Counted from the stretch's first letter, positions 19,732-31,340 are shown. The stretch is 64,000 nt of DNA from Syngnathus acus (GCF_901709675.1 NC_051091.1:13612967-13676966); one strand, 5' to 3'. A program made the numbers and translations. Notes: a model not told the origin generated them from the letters alone.

Positions 19732-22065
19732 CCGTATTGTCCGCACTATAGGACGCACTTAAAAGCTCAAAAAACCACAGTGCGCCAAATAATGCAGTGC
19801 CTTATATATAGATCAATTGCGCATGCACCAAAGCTAACAAGCTAATCAACGCATTACACATCAACGCACTCACTCGCTTTTTTCTTTTAAACTAAAGAAC
19901 GTTTATGACCATAAAAAATGAGGGGGGTTGCTGGACCAAGTAAGAAGCCAAATTGTAGCACTTTCATCCGCAATAGACAGTGACCACACCCCCTTACCGC
20001 AGCAAGTTTGTCTGTGCGTACACAAATTCGGCACCAAAGCTAACAAGGTCATCAATGCATTACGCATCAACGCACACACTCGCTTATTTCTTTTGAACTA
20101 AAGAAAGTTTATAACCATCAAAAATGAGTGGGGTTGCTGGACCAAGTAAGAAGCCAAACCGTATCATTTTCGTACGGAATGGGAGTTGGACTTTTTTTTA
20201 CCTCATTGACTGGTTGACATTCCCTTTAGCACAGCTTTATCTAGTCCACTCGCACGAAGACGGCAAATGGATGAGGGGTGAGCACCAAGGCCAAGTGGCG
20301 ATGCCGACATCGATCTTGTAACGCGACGTAACTATAGCCAGTTTGACTGCTCTTCATGCACTAAAGCTGAGTTCTCTTTCCACAAGCTCAAATGCGAGAT
20401 GTTGATCGTTCGTGGACTTAGGTGGGTCTCAATAATCAGATTAGGGATATACCGATCTTGAGATCGGATCGGCCCGTTCTTTTCCTATTTTCCGGTGATC
20501 GGAGATCAGATGCATTAACTGACAAGTCGTGCCGATCTTTACGGGAACTGCCCTAAAGTACCCGCTAGTTATGGCTGCGCAATATAAACCATCGGTGCAA
20601 AGCAAACATGTCAGAAGTGTGGAAATATTTTACTCTCGAGAGTGAAGACTGTCCTAAAGCTACTTGCAATGTCTGCAATATGGCAATTTCAAGAGGAGGT
20701 AGCAGCAGAGCGACATTTAACACCACAAACTTGATTTTGACATCTGAGGACAAAACATAACAATGTATAATGCGTTTTATAAAGCTGCAGATGGAAATGT
20801 TGCTAAAGCAAAGCAACAAACGCTGGACATTATGAGGAGAGACAAATACTCCAATGAAAACAAGAGGGCAAAGAGGTCAAGGTTGGTAAAATGTATTGCT
20901 CTTGACAACCAGCCCATCTCAGTAGCACTTGGATAGCACTTTTTGATAATACTGTACCAAGTAAGTGTTTTTCTTTTTACTTTTGTCTAAAATATTAAAT
21001 TGAAGCTGAAATTGAAATTCTCAATAAGATTTTTATTTCATGGGATTTGCAATAATATAGTAATGCTTATTGATTCAATTTTATTCTTATAAAAAGTTGA
21101 GTTACTTGCTCAAAATATATTTCAGTTTGATGAATTGCAATACTAAAGGCAAAATATCGGATCGGGACACAAAATCAGATCGGATTTGAGGTTAAAAAAA
21201 CGGATCGGGATCGAAGGCCCAAAATGCTGATCGGGACATCCCTAGTTACGATTCTTGGCTAGCACTGCAGAAGACCAACAACCAGTTTGAGTCGAGCGAC
21301 AAAACAGCTTTGATAAGTAACACACTCATGGCAGTTGAAGAAAAAAAAGTTCTCAGTTGGCAATAATTCAAAAGTGCAAACTAACGTGTCATCCTACAAA
21401 GATGAGTTTTTCATCCATTTCAAGAAAAAAAAGGTGCACCTTTCCAAGAAATGTCCTACATAATGTTGGAGAAAAAGAAAAAAATAGCCTGTGGAAGCAC
21501 TAATCGAGCTGTAAGATGTTGGCATTGATGGAGGAGAGTAAAGGGTTAGGATGGATGCATTGACGGAGGAGAGTAAAGGGTTAGGATTGATGGATGGATT
21601 ATTTGATGTATAGTTTATATATACAAGTAGTTATATAGGTCTGTGGAATGATTGGAACCGCAACTGACGATGAGTCCGACGTCAGCGCCGCGTGTACTTC
21701 TGGAGTCAGCAGCGGCATTGTTTATATGCAACACAAAGGATGAAGATTTCGATGGATTTAATGATTTGGAGTGACACGGATGGTTTGATAAACTTGTTAT
21801 TTATGTTATCGTTGTTCACGTTACGTGAGGCACGTTCTCAGTTCCTCGTTTGTGTTTATATAACGTTAGTATACCGTATCGTTTAGCCTGTTGTTGCCTA
21901 TTCATGCCAGTTCTTGGTGTTGGATTTTGTCAAATAGAGTTCCCCAAAAATGTGACTTGTACTCCGGTGTGATTTAGTATATATGTTTTTTTTTTCTTCT
22001 TAATTATGCATTTCATGGCTGGTGCGACTTGAACTCCGGAGTGACTTATAGTCTGGAAAATACGG
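19732..22065. mobile_element. Mosaic pogo-like TIR element(s) with mismatched subterminal regions
   Basis: TA at 19730-19731 precedes CCGTATTGTCCGCACTATAGG, and CTGGAAAATACGG is followed by TA at 22066-22067. The left subterminal block matches the GGCGC-type family of 33795-35632. The right block (CTCCGGAGTGACTTATAG) matches the GTCGC-type family of 26327-31590. The interval is therefore probably a fusion or two truncated elements. It holds a direct repeat (about 19830-19960 and 20030-20165). A transposase-tail motif at about 21706-21772 reads DEDFDGFNDLE-stop. A hAT element (20442-21244) and a 2x ~38-bp repeat near 21525-21600 also lie inside. Confidence 0.5.
20442..21244 (+). mobile_element. 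hAT-type element with BED zinc-finger remnant
   Basis: The ends TAGGGATATACCGATC and GATCGGGACATCCCTA form imperfect inverted repeats typical of one hAT lineage, with multiple GATCGGATCGG motifs at each end. Internally, about 20609-20930 on the + strand encodes SEVWKYFTLES and KATCNVCNMAISRGG, the N-terminal BED-type zinc finger of hAT transposases, followed by a frameshift. The catalytic part is absent. The 8-bp target duplication is no longer recognisable. Confidence 0.7.
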
Positions 22066-22244
22066 TAGCAATGTGATAATGTTGACGAGCGAAGAAAGAA
22101 ATGCAACACGCTAAGACCACATCACCAATGTTGTCCACAGAACCTCGTCTTGTGGTACCCGCACCGACCCCAAAATCAAGAATGTGGTCTGCTAACACGT
22201 GGGATTAATGACAGCTCTTGCACTGATTCCAGGCCATTCATCTA

Positions 22245-24465
22245 TTGAAAAGGTGTGGAGGTCACAAAGCCCTCACCACGCCCTTTTTGTTTCTACTCTC
22301 ATTTGCGCTCCATTTCGCCCCCCTGCAGCCCAACCCGTTCAGCATCTCCAAGGTAGGCGGACGTCTCGCCCTGTGCTCGCGTCGTCATGTCGGAGTGCGG
22401 CTCGTGCAGCATTCCCCTGACTTGTGGCCTGCAGACTGGGGTGACGAATGCGGCTGGGAGTGGCTGGACAACCCCGCCAATGACCTCTGCTACCTGATGA
22501 GAGGAAGCTACCCGAAGACCTGGAAGGAGGTGCGTGACGACTGCAAGCTCCACGGAGGCGACCTCCTCACCATCACCAATGGCCACAAGCAGGCCTTTGT
22601 ACACGGTAGAGTGACTGGCCGTGTGTGCGTGTGTGTCATACGCACACACAGCCAGTCGCCCTATCGTGTACGAAGGCCTGCTTGTCTCTTCAGATTTTTT
22701 TTCCAGGGGGCAGTTGCAGCACTGACAGTTTGTAAGTGCCAATGTTCAGCCCGGTTTAGTGTCCCTTGAAAGAATTTCGCGAGAGCGGTTGATCGTCTAT
22801 TGGGCATGTTCTACAGAGTTTAACTCCATGGCTGCTCAGAGCCGCTGACGCCAGCCAATCACAGCACACACAGTCACCGTACATCACACGGCCAATGTTG
22901 GTGGCATGCCTCAGCTCAGGTCCCGAAAGTTAGCGGTGTTCCCTTCCAAAGCGTGCATGCGCATTTCTGAACTCTCGCTCCATGTTGGAACTTTGATCCA
23001 GAGGTCACAGCACGACTGTGCCTGCCACTGCCCCCCTGTGGCTGGGCGCCAACACGTTCTTTACCGAGGGCGGCGGCAGCTGGGCCGACGGCTCCCCATT
23101 AAGCTACGTCCACTTGAGCGCAGGTTGGTGCTGATCCTCGTTCATATTCATCGCTCGGCATCGAACAGAGTGCTTAGTCTCTGTTTGCAGGTCACCCTGG
23201 CGACAAATCTGGTGGACACTGCCTTTCCTTTCTCACTGGCAACGGCTATTGGAAATTTGACGTGTGCGAGAACAAGAGAGGCTACTTCTGCAAGAGAAAA
23301 GGTAGGACGGGACGCAACACACCACACCACGCAATCTCAAGGCATGCTGACGTCCACGTTTGGCAAATGCAAACGCGGCTGCTCTTTATTTCTACAGGGT
23401 GTTATCAGCTGCTGGACACGCCCGTATCGGCTTGGTACATCAGCTTGCTGCCGCTGGAGGACGCCAACGTCGCCATCCGCTTTGACGTCTTGGGATGCGT
23501 GCCTGGCAGTGAGCGCCGCTGCACTCGTCCGAGAGACGAATGCGTTCTGACTCTGTCTTTTGTCCGCAGATGTGTTCAGGTGCAATGACGGGCCCGCCAG
23601 CATCGGCATCGATGGCAATCCCAAGACGTGAGTTACACCTGCGAGGAGGGTTCCCGCTCACGTGTCACAACAGTCTTCCGCATCTTCTGCAAGGTCTACT
23701 GTCCGCCAGGTTGCGCCAAGTTGGCCCGCAAAGTGTTCAGCACGTCGGTGTACAAGGCGGTACGTAATGGCGCAACCCGCCCCTTGAGTTCTTGTCTTTG
23801 ACTACGACTTTCCCCGAGCACAGGACTCGCACATCTGCGCGGCCGCCGTTCATGCAGGCATCATTCACAAAAAGATCAGTGGAGAGTGCACCTTGGTGAG
23901 AGCTCTGACGCAGGTCTTCACCACCTCCACCCAAAACGCAATCGCCTCCAGACAGTGAGTGGCCCGTTTTCACCGCTCGGCCCGACGAAGGAAGCCAGCT
24001 AATGAGCTCTCAACTCTCCGCAGAGCCGACCGAATTGAGGTTTTGGCTTTCACATTTGCGGATGAAGGTGAGTTTGAGTCGGTTCTTCGTGCCGTCACGT
24101 CAACTTGTGATGACACGACATCTCATACGCAGAGAAGAGACTGAAAGGAGTTTGCGGGCTCTTGCTACAACCCTTTTGAAGACCAAAAGACATGGGCCGA
24201 CACTCAGCGCACCTGCAGGAATATCGGTGCCCAACTAATTTCCATTGGCTCAGAGGAGCCGGAGTGGCTGAGAGACACCTACTTTGGTGCGTCGAATGTG
24301 TCGCGCCTCGCGTCCTCTTTGTACCTCGTGTTGTCTGCTCTCCCGCCCTTCCTTCTGGACCAGACTGAACGACCTGATACTTCCCGGCATGTTCGTGTGG
24401 TCGGACCACCGGGTTGTGATCTTGACCTACTGGGGCATTGGAGCCCAACAACCAGGGCAAGATAA
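22245..24465 (+). pseudogene. C-type lectin / LCCL-domain gene remnant, several frameshifts
   Basis: Likely exons are a possible signal-peptide exon 22245-22352 (hydrophobic FLFLLSFALHF), then 22435-22605, 23004-23123, 23191-23301, 23398-23508, 23570-23759, 23824-23954, 24024-24067, 24133-24286, and part of a further exon to about 24465. The first complete C-type lectin-like domain runs from CGWEWLDNPANDLCYL to ENKRGYFCKRK. It is followed by a short segment ending IRFDVLGC, then a clear LCCL domain (YCPPGCAKLARKVFSTSVYK..DSHICAAAVHAGII), then a second lectin domain (CYNPFEDQKTWADTQRTC..FVWSDH) without its C-terminal half. Frame is lost near 23627 (one base short), near 24150 (one base extra) and at the last exon. 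The 3' end disappears at the repeats that follow. The product would be secreted or a cell-surface receptor ectodomain; the gene name is not recognised. Sequencing error is an alternative cause of the frameshifts. Confidence 0.65.
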
Positions 24466-24732
24466 ATTGAGATAAATTATACTGTTCAAAGAAAGCAGTA
24501 GCGCTCGAAAATATATTTTTCTAGAAATGATGAAACATCTAATCTGGGTTGTAAGATCCTCTCACGACGTAAAGTGTTTCGAATTATTACGACCTCCATG
24601 TCGATCGGATTTTGAATTAATGGACAATCCATGGTTAACTGCTTTCTTCGTGTGGGAGGAGACAGATTGGAACTCTGGGTCTCTTATAGTAAACCTGCCA
24701 GTAAGCAGGTTATGTTCACAGAGTAAGTTACC
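24466..24732. other. Unassigned repeat-like sequence flanking a hAT insertion
   Basis: Not recognised as a gene. With 26091-26190 it forms one continuous sequence once the hAT element is removed. It contains a small hairpin (AACCTGC..GCAGGTT near 24690-24710). Probably an older repeat. Confidence 0.35.
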
Positions 24733-25118
24733 GCAGTAACCAATGTTCCCTCTAAACTGCGCGTGTGCGCAATCGCGCACTGCCCGCACATTCTCAGCGC
24801 ACAAGAAAATCTATCCAGCGCATAAACAACATCAACATAACGTATTAATTAATATTAGATTATAATATATTATTATAATATATTATATCAATTATAATAT
24901 TATATTAATATTAGCCCTAATCTAATTAATTCGCCCAATAATATTGTTTTTTTTGTTTCTCACTCAGTGAGTGACAGGTGTCCAGCCAATGATACGATAC
25001 GGTTCACTTACGGTACGAAGCCAATCATGGCATTGACGGTGCTTGCGTCTGGGCCCTGCCTATATGCGCCGTGCAGGTTAGCTAGCAGGTTAATTGATGC
25101 TAATACAAACCCCGCATC

Positions 25119-25529
25119 ATGGCGAAACGAACAGGCAGCGATACATCCACTCACCAAGCCACAGTAAAAAAGAAATGCAGTTCTTTTAAGATGGAATGGC
25201 TGTCGGAGTATGTGCAAATTGAAGAAAAAGCGGTGAAATTGGGTGAGATTTTTTCTTTTTCAAGTGAGAAAGGTCTACTTAGATGTGAGGAGCTAAAGGA
25301 GATCTCACAGCTTGTGGATATTTGTGCTACATTTCAAGCTTCCAGTGCCGACTGTGAAAGAGGATTTAGTTTAATGAATCATATCAAAACAAAATCCAGA
25401 AATCGTCTTGAAGTGACACATTTGGACCAGCTGATGCGCATAAAGTCAAAGCAAGAAGCAGACGAAGCCATCAACCTGGACAAAGTGTACAACCATTGGA
25501 GAAGTGAGAAGGACAGACGTGAAAAATAA
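25119..25529 (+). pseudogene. hAT transposase N- and C-terminus fused, 136 codons
   Basis: An intact frame MAKRTGSDTS..stop. It joins a short lysine-rich N-terminus to the C-terminal dimerisation region (SSADCERGFSLMN, RNRLEVTHLDQLMRIKSK) characteristic of hAT transposases. The whole RNase-H-like catalytic core (more than 400 residues in autonomous relatives) is missing. The frame is uninterrupted, so a small protein with only the dimerisation face could be made. Whether it is expressed is unknown. Confidence 0.75.
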
Positions 25530-25819
25530 GGTCAAATTTAAGTCAGATTTGTGTATATTCTAGTGACGGTTATTAAGATTTTGTCTTTATGGATATTAAT
25601 CATTAAATGTTGTTACTATTAGATCATTTATGGGTAGTAGAAATGCCAGGAAAAACTGTGTAATTAGATATTTTACAGACAAAGTGTTACAGGAATTTGC
25701 ACTGTATCACAAGCTACAGCACAAGTCATTGTGCAAAATGTGAATGTTTTAATGTGAGCAAAATGTTATGTCTGAAAGGTGTATATGTCTCATATCTTCC
25801 AGAACAGGACACTCAGCCA

Positions 25820-25903
25820 GGCCAAAGCAGGACTCTTCCCATGGCCAAAGCAGGACTCTTCCTATGGCCAAAGCAGGACTCTTCCAATGGCCAAAGCAGG
25901 ACG
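25820..25903. repeat. 23-bp tandem repeat, four copies
   Basis: Units of the form GGCCAAAGCAGGACTCTTCC plus a 3-base spacer start at 25820, 25843, 25866 and 25889, inside the hAT element. Confidence 0.9.
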
Positions 25904-26190
25904 CTCACATACTGTATAACATCTACACATCCCATTTTTCAGATTTTTGTCTTTTTTTAAGTGGACCAAATTACTTCTTTAAAAATAAAGCGTGCATATC
26001 TGATGTTGCTCACAGTAGTCCTCAGTTTGCTCAGGGAGCTTGTGTGTATGCCCAGATACATGAAAAATTAGAGGGAACATTGGCAGTAACTGATCCAGAG
26101 TTTAAGATACCTCTCTATCGGGAACGGATATGAAGTGTGTGAAACAGCAACGTGTACATATTTTGTTAATTTAGACACACTCATAAATGT

Positions 26191-26324
26191 TTCAGAATCA
26201 GAATCAGCTTCATTGGCCAAGTTTGTGCATGCCAAACAAGGAATTTGACTCCGGTTGATCTCAGCCTCTGTACAACATTTAAGTGACGAACAACATTCAG
26301 GTGACTAACAATTATTATTATTAT
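26191..26324 (-). mobile_element. LINE 3'-tail fragment (Rex1/CR1-like UTR)
   Basis: CATGCCAAACAAGGAATTTG and following bases recur at 62385-62410. They resemble the 3' UTR of fish Rex1/CR1-type LINEs in reverse orientation. No coding part is present. Confidence 0.45.
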
Positions 26325-26555
26325 TACCGTATTTTTCGGACTATAAGTCGCGTTTTTTTCCATAGTTTGAGTGGAGGGGCGACATACTGAGGAGCGACTT
26401 ATGTGAATTTTTTCATAAATTTTCAAAATTAAAAAAAAAAAAAGTTGAACCGCGATGTAGCAAGGGATTACTGTAATTTGAATTTCAAGTGACGTGCGCA
26501 GCGCAGCACGGCGGTTGTTTACATAAAGGACAAAGATTCGATCACGGGATGACGA

Positions 26556-26861
26556 CCAGCTCAGTGGCCTAGTGGTAGAGTGTCCGCCCTGAGACTGGAA
26601 GGTTGTGGGTTCAAACCCCGGCCGGGTCATACCAAAGACTATAAAAATGGGACCCATTGCCTCCCTGCTTGGCACTCAGCATTAAGGGTTGGAATTGGGG
26701 GGTTAGATCACCAACTGATTCCCGAGCGCGGCACCGCTGCTGCTCACTGCTCCCCTCTCCCCCAGGGGATGGATTAAAATCACACGGGGATGGGTTAAAT
26801 GCAGAGGACAAATTTCACCACACCCAGGTGTGTGTGTGACGATCATTGGGACTTTAGTTAA
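26556..26861 (+). mobile_element. tRNA-derived SINE with target duplication GATGACGA
   Basis: The tRNA-like head has a box A-like TGGCCTAGTGGTAGAGTG and a box B-like GGTTCAAACCC, followed by a conserved body (CCATTGCCTCCCTGCTTGGC) and a tail with TTGGGACTTTAGTTA. It is flanked by GATGACGA at 26548-26555 and 26862-26869. Other copies: 46385-46617 and 54508-54828, both reversed. Confidence 0.88.
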
Positions 26862-27002
26862 GATGACGAAGGGCCCCACGTACTACTGGCATCATTAGCG
26901 GCTTTGTTTGTAAGTGACACGGAGGATGAAGAGTTTGAAGGATTTAATGATTTGAGGTGACACAGAAGGTTTGAAAACATCTGACTTTTTCAGCTTTTAC
27001 GC

Positions 27003-30000
27003 CCCCTCCGTGAGTCGTCACCTTATCGTGGTGGAGGGGTTTGCGTGCCCCTATGATCCTAGGAGCCATGTTGTCTGGGGCTTCATGCCCCTGGTAGGGT
27101 CACCCATGGCAAACGGGTCCTAGGTGAGGGGCCAGACAAAGCACGGCTCATCAGCCCCTTATGATGAAAAAAATTAATGGATCACGTTTTCCCTCGCCCG
27201 GACGCGGGTCACCGGGGCCCCCCTCTGGAGCCAGGCCTGGAGGCGGGGCTCGAAGGCGAGCGTCTGGTGGCCGGGCCTTCGCCCATGGGGCCCGGCCGGG
27301 CTCAGCCCGAAAAGGAAACGTGGGTCCCCCTTCCCATGGGCTCACCACCTGTGGGAGGGGCCAAAGGGGTCGGGTGCATTGCAAGCTGGGCGGCGGCCAA
27401 AGGCAGGGACCTTGGCGGTCTGATCCCCGGCTGCAGAAGCTGGCTCTTGGGACATGGAATGTCACCTCTCTGGCTGGAAAGGAGCCCGAGCTGGTGTGCG
27501 AGGCAGAAAAGTTCCGACTAGATATAGTCGGACTTGCCTCCACGCACAGTTTGGGTTCCGGTACAAGCCCTCTCGAGAGGGGCTGGACTCTCTTCCACTC
27601 TTGAGTTGCCCACGGTGAGAGGCGTCGAGCAGGTGTGGGTATACTTATTGCCCCCCGGCTGGGCGCCTGCACATTGGGGTTCACCCCGGTGAACGAGAGG
27701 GTAGCCTCCCTCCGCCTTCGGGTGGGGGGACGGGTCCTGACTGTTGTTTGTGTCTATGCACCAAACGGCAGCTCAGAGTACCCACCCTTTTTGGAGTCCC
27801 TGGAGGAAGTGCTGGAGGGCGCTCCTTCTGGGGACTCCATCGTTCTACTGGGTGACTTCAATGCTCACGTGGGCAATGACAGTGAGACCTGGAAGGGCGT
27901 GATTGGGAGGAACGGCCCCCCCGATCTGAACCCGAGCGGTGTTCTATTATTGGACTTCTGTGCTCGACACGGATTTTCTATAATGAACACCATGTTCAAA
28001 CATAAGGGTGTCCATGTGTGCACTTGGCACCAGGACACCCTAGGCCGCAGTTCGATGATCGACTTTGTAGTCGTGTCATCGGATTTGCGGCCGCATGTTT
28101 TGGACACTCGGGCGAAGAGAGGGGCGGAGCTGTCAACTTATCACCACCTGGTGGTGGGTTGGATCCGATGGTGGGGGAAGATGCCGGTCCGACCTGGCAG
28201 ACCCAAACGTTCTGTGAGGGTCTGCTGGGAACGTCTGGCGGAATCCCCTGTCAGGAAGAGCTTCAACTCCCACCTCCGGCAGAGCTTTTCCCACGTCCCG
28301 GGGGAGGCGGGGGACATTGAGTCCGAGTGGACCTTGTTCCGCGCCTCCATTGTTGAGGCGGCCGACCGGACCTGTGGCCGTAAGGTCATTGGTGCCTGTC
28401 GTGGCGGCAATCCCCGAACCCGCTGGTGGACACCGGCGGTAAGGGATGCCGTCAAGCTGAAGAAGGAGTCCTATCGGGCCGTTTTGGCCTGCGGGACTCC
28501 GGAGGCAGCTGACAGGTACCGGGTGGCCAAGCGGAACGCGGCTTCGGCGGTTGCTGAGGCAAAAACCCGGGCGTGGGAGGAGTTTGGCGAGGCCATGGAG
28601 AATGACTTCCGGACGGCTTCGAGGAAATTCTGGTCCACCATCCGGCGTCTCAGGAGGGGGAAGCAGTGCAACGTCAACACTGTTTACAGTGGAGATGGCG
28701 TGCTGCTGACCTCGACTCGGGACGTCGTGTGTCGGTGGGGAGAATACTTCGAAGACCTCCTCAATTCCACCGACACGCCTTCCATTGTGGAAGCAGGGCC
28801 TGGGGACTCTGAGGCGGACTCTCCAATCTCTGGGGTTAAAGTCACTGAGGTAGTTAAAAAACTCCTCGGTGGCAAGGCCCCGGGGGTGGATGAGATCCGC
28901 CCGGATTTCTTAAGGGCTCTGGATGTTGTGGGGCTGTCATGGGTGACACGTCTCTACAGCATCGCGTGGACATCGGGGACAGTGCCTCTGGATTGGCAGA
29001 CTGGGGTGGTGGTTCCCCTCTTTAAGAAGGGGGACCGGAGGGTGTGTTCCAATTACAGGGGAATTACACTCCTCAGCCTCCCTGGTAAGGTCTATTCAGG
29101 GGTGCTGGAGAGGAGGGTCCGTCGGGAGGTCGAACCTCGGATTCAGGAGGAACAGTGTGGCTTTCGTCCTGGCCGTGGAACAGTGGACCAGCTCTTCACC
29201 CTCAACAGGATCCTCGAGGGTGCATGGGAGTTCGCCCAACCAGTCCACATGTGTTTTGTGGACTTGGAGAAGGCGTTCGACCGTGTCCCTCGGGAGGTTC
29301 TGTGGGGGGTGCTTCGGGAGTACGGGGTACCGAGCCAACTGATAAGGGCGGTTCGGTCCCTGTATCACCGTTGCCAGAGTTTGGTCCGCATTTCCGGCAG
29401 TAAGTCGGATTCGTTCCCGGTGAGGGTTGGACTCCGCCAAGGCTGCCCTTTGTCACCGATTCTGTTCATAATTTTTATGGACAGAATTTCTTGGCGCAGC
29501 CGAGGCGTTGAGGGTGTCCGGTTTGGGGACCTCAGCATCGCGTCTCTGCTTTTTGCAGACGACGTTGTGCTGTTGGCTTCTTCAGGCCGTGATCTCCAGC
29601 TCTCACTGGAGCGGTTCGCAGCCGAGTGTGAAGCGGTCGGGATGAGGGTCAGCACCTCCAAATCCGAGTCCATGGTCCTCGATCGGAAAAGGGTGGAATG
29701 CCCTCTCTGGATCGGGGATGAGATCCTGCCCCAAGTGGAGGAGTTTAAGTATCTTGGGGTCTTGTTCACGAGTGAGGGGAGGATGGAGCGCGAGATCGAC
29801 AGGCGGCAGTAATGCGGACTCTGTACCGGTCCGTCGTGGTAAAGAGAGAGCTGAGCCAAAAGGCAAAGCTCTCAATTTACCGGTCGATTTACGCTCCTAC
29901 CCTCACCTATGGTCACGAGCTATGGGTCGTGACCGAAAGAACGAGATCCCGGATACAAGCGGCCGAAATGAGTTTTCTCCGCAGGATGTCCGGGCTCTCC

Positions 30001-30354
30001 CTTAGAGATAGGGTGAGAAGTTCGGTCATCCGGGAGAGACTCGGAGTAGAGTCGCTACTCCTCCACGTTGAGAGGAGCCAGATGAGGTGGCTTGGGCATC
30101 TCATCAGGATGCCTCCTGGACGCCTCCCTGGGGAGGTGTTCCGGGCATCTCCCACCGGTAGGAGACCCCGGGGACGACCCAGGACGCGCTGGAGAGACTG
30201 TCTCTCGGCTGGCCTGGGAACGCCTTGGGATCCCCCGGGATGAGCTAGATGAAGTGGCTGGGGAGAGGGAAGTCTGGGAGTCCCTCCTGAAGCTGCTGCC
30301 CCCGCGACCCGACCCCGGATAAGCGGAAGAAGATGGATGGATGGATGGATTATG
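27003..30354 (+). mobile_element. Rex3-like (RTE clade) LINE, full length, copy 1
   Basis: A complete 3.35-kb element starting CCCCTCCGTGAGTCGTCACC and ending GGATAAGCGGAAGAAGATGG plus GATG repeats, the tail style of fish Rex3. Flanked by GCTTTTACGC at 26993-27002 and 30355-30364, a 10-bp target duplication. Inserted in the pogo-like element 26327-31590. A reversed copy lies at 40024-43269 and a fragment at 38918-39806. Confidence 0.9.
27161..30322 (+). pseudogene. Rex3-like endonuclease / reverse transcriptase ORF, broken
   Basis: The order is an arginine/glycine-rich leader, an AP endonuclease ([32 protein letters not shown]), then a reverse transcriptase ([38 protein letters not shown], catalytic [10 protein letters not shown]) and a C-terminal region. 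Breaks are visible against copy 2. They include a TGA at about 27602 where copy 2 has Gly, a 16-base loss near 29807 that shifts the frame, and a 2-base loss near 30199. The endonuclease DHH motif reads YHH at 28138-28146. The 725-codon open stretch 27635-29812 holds most of both enzymes. Inactive as it stands. Confidence 0.9.
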
Positions 30355-30720
30355 GCTTTTACGCACGCCCGGTCCTACTCTACGGAGCTCTCTTTCACCT
30401 CCGTGGATGGAAGTCGGGGGCTGGCACTCGGCCGGGTGGCTGTTCGGGGATGGTGGATGGGGCTCGGACATGGCTTTTACGCACGCCCGGTCCTACTCTA
30501 CGGAGCTCTATTTCACCTCCGTGGATGGAAGTCGGGGCCGGTGCTCGGCCGGGTGGCTGTCCGGGGACGGTGGATGGGGCTCGGACATGGCTTTTACGCA
30601 CGCCCGGTCCTATTCTATGGAGCTCTCTTCCACCTCCGTGGCTGGAAGTGCCACCTCCGGGGATGGAAGTCCACGCCGCCACACGCCTGGAAGTCGACGT
30701 CGGTGCTTGGGGCCGTGTGG
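30353..30720. repeat. ~118-bp minisatellite, three copies, open in three frames
   Basis: Units start TGGCTTTTACGCACGCCCGG at 30353, 30471 and 30588, with a partial GATGGAAGT-rich end to 30720. The first unit begins within the Rex3 target duplication. Because the period is not a multiple of three, the same peptides appear in rotating order in all three frames. This explains the overlapping open frames here. Confidence 0.85.
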
Positions 30721-30889
30721 CGGTGAACTATTTATGTTATTTGATATATTTTATTTCGTGTAGCAACTTGTATATGTTTTTATCGTTACAGTTCAGTAGT
30801 TGTTGGCTCGTTGAACTCTTGTTTTGTTAAATAAAGAGCCGTTTACCAAACCCACGTCTTTCCTTGTACTTTGTTAACGCTACAATATA

Positions 30890-31340
30890 GTTATATACTA
30901 GATCTGTGGAATAACGACGAGGCTGACGTCAGGGCGCACGCGCGGCGTTGTTGACAAAATACGAGGAATTTGATCGATGGATTTAATGATTTGGAGTGAC
31001 ACAGATGGTTTGATAATATTATTGCTTATATATCGTTATATGGGCCTGTGGAATATTTTGAAGTGCAAGCGCCGTCAGCGGCGCGCACCTGGCTGGCATT
31101 GTTGACATAAAGGACGATCGATGGATTTAATGATTTGGAGTGACACAGATGGTTTGATAATATTATTGCTTATATTTATTTGATATATAATTTATATATC
31201 GTTATATGGGCCTGTGGAATATTTTGAAGTGCAACCGCCGTCAGCGGCGCGCACCCGGCCGGCATTGTTGACATAAGGGACGATCGATGGATTTAATGAA
31301 TTGGAGTGACACAGATGGTTTTATAAACGTGTTATTTATG
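30890..31340 (+). repeat. Imperfect tandem units containing the pogo transposase tail
   Basis: Three units of roughly 130-160 bases each contain GATGGATTTAATGATTTGGA, TGACACAGATGGTTT and a CGCCGTCAGCGGCGCGCACC hairpin. They lie at about 30900-31030, 31030-31150 and 31190-31330. They belong to the pogo-like element. Confidence 0.7.

Larger units (their letters stand above)
24741..26082 (+). mobile_element. hAT element, non-autonomous, perfect 8-bp target duplication
   Basis: The ends CAATGTTCCCTCTAA and TTAGAGGGAACATTG are flanked by GCAGTAAC at 24733-24740 and 26083-26090. An AT-rich palindromic stretch (ATTATAATAT repeats) lies at 24850-24950. A short fused transposase frame lies at 25119-25529 and a 4x23-bp tandem repeat at 25820-25903. 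Confidence 0.92.

Noticed and set aside
25820-25903. CRISPR-like short repeats
   Set aside because: Four direct 23-bp units without spacers; an ordinary minisatellite inside a hAT element.
26561-26620. tRNA gene suggested by A- and B-box motifs (also at 47136-47195 and 54765-54820)
   Set aside because: They are heads of SINEs with conserved bodies and tails and, at 26556, a target duplication. No intact cloverleaf with anticodon was confirmed.
27635-29812. 725-codon open frame as a host gene
   Set aside because: It is the endonuclease/reverse transcriptase of a Rex3-like LINE with a 10-bp target duplication and a second copy in the window.
30333-30830. Proline/tryptophan-rich 130-165 codon open frames in three phases
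   Set aside because: They result from the 118-bp minisatellite; the same peptides rotate among frames.
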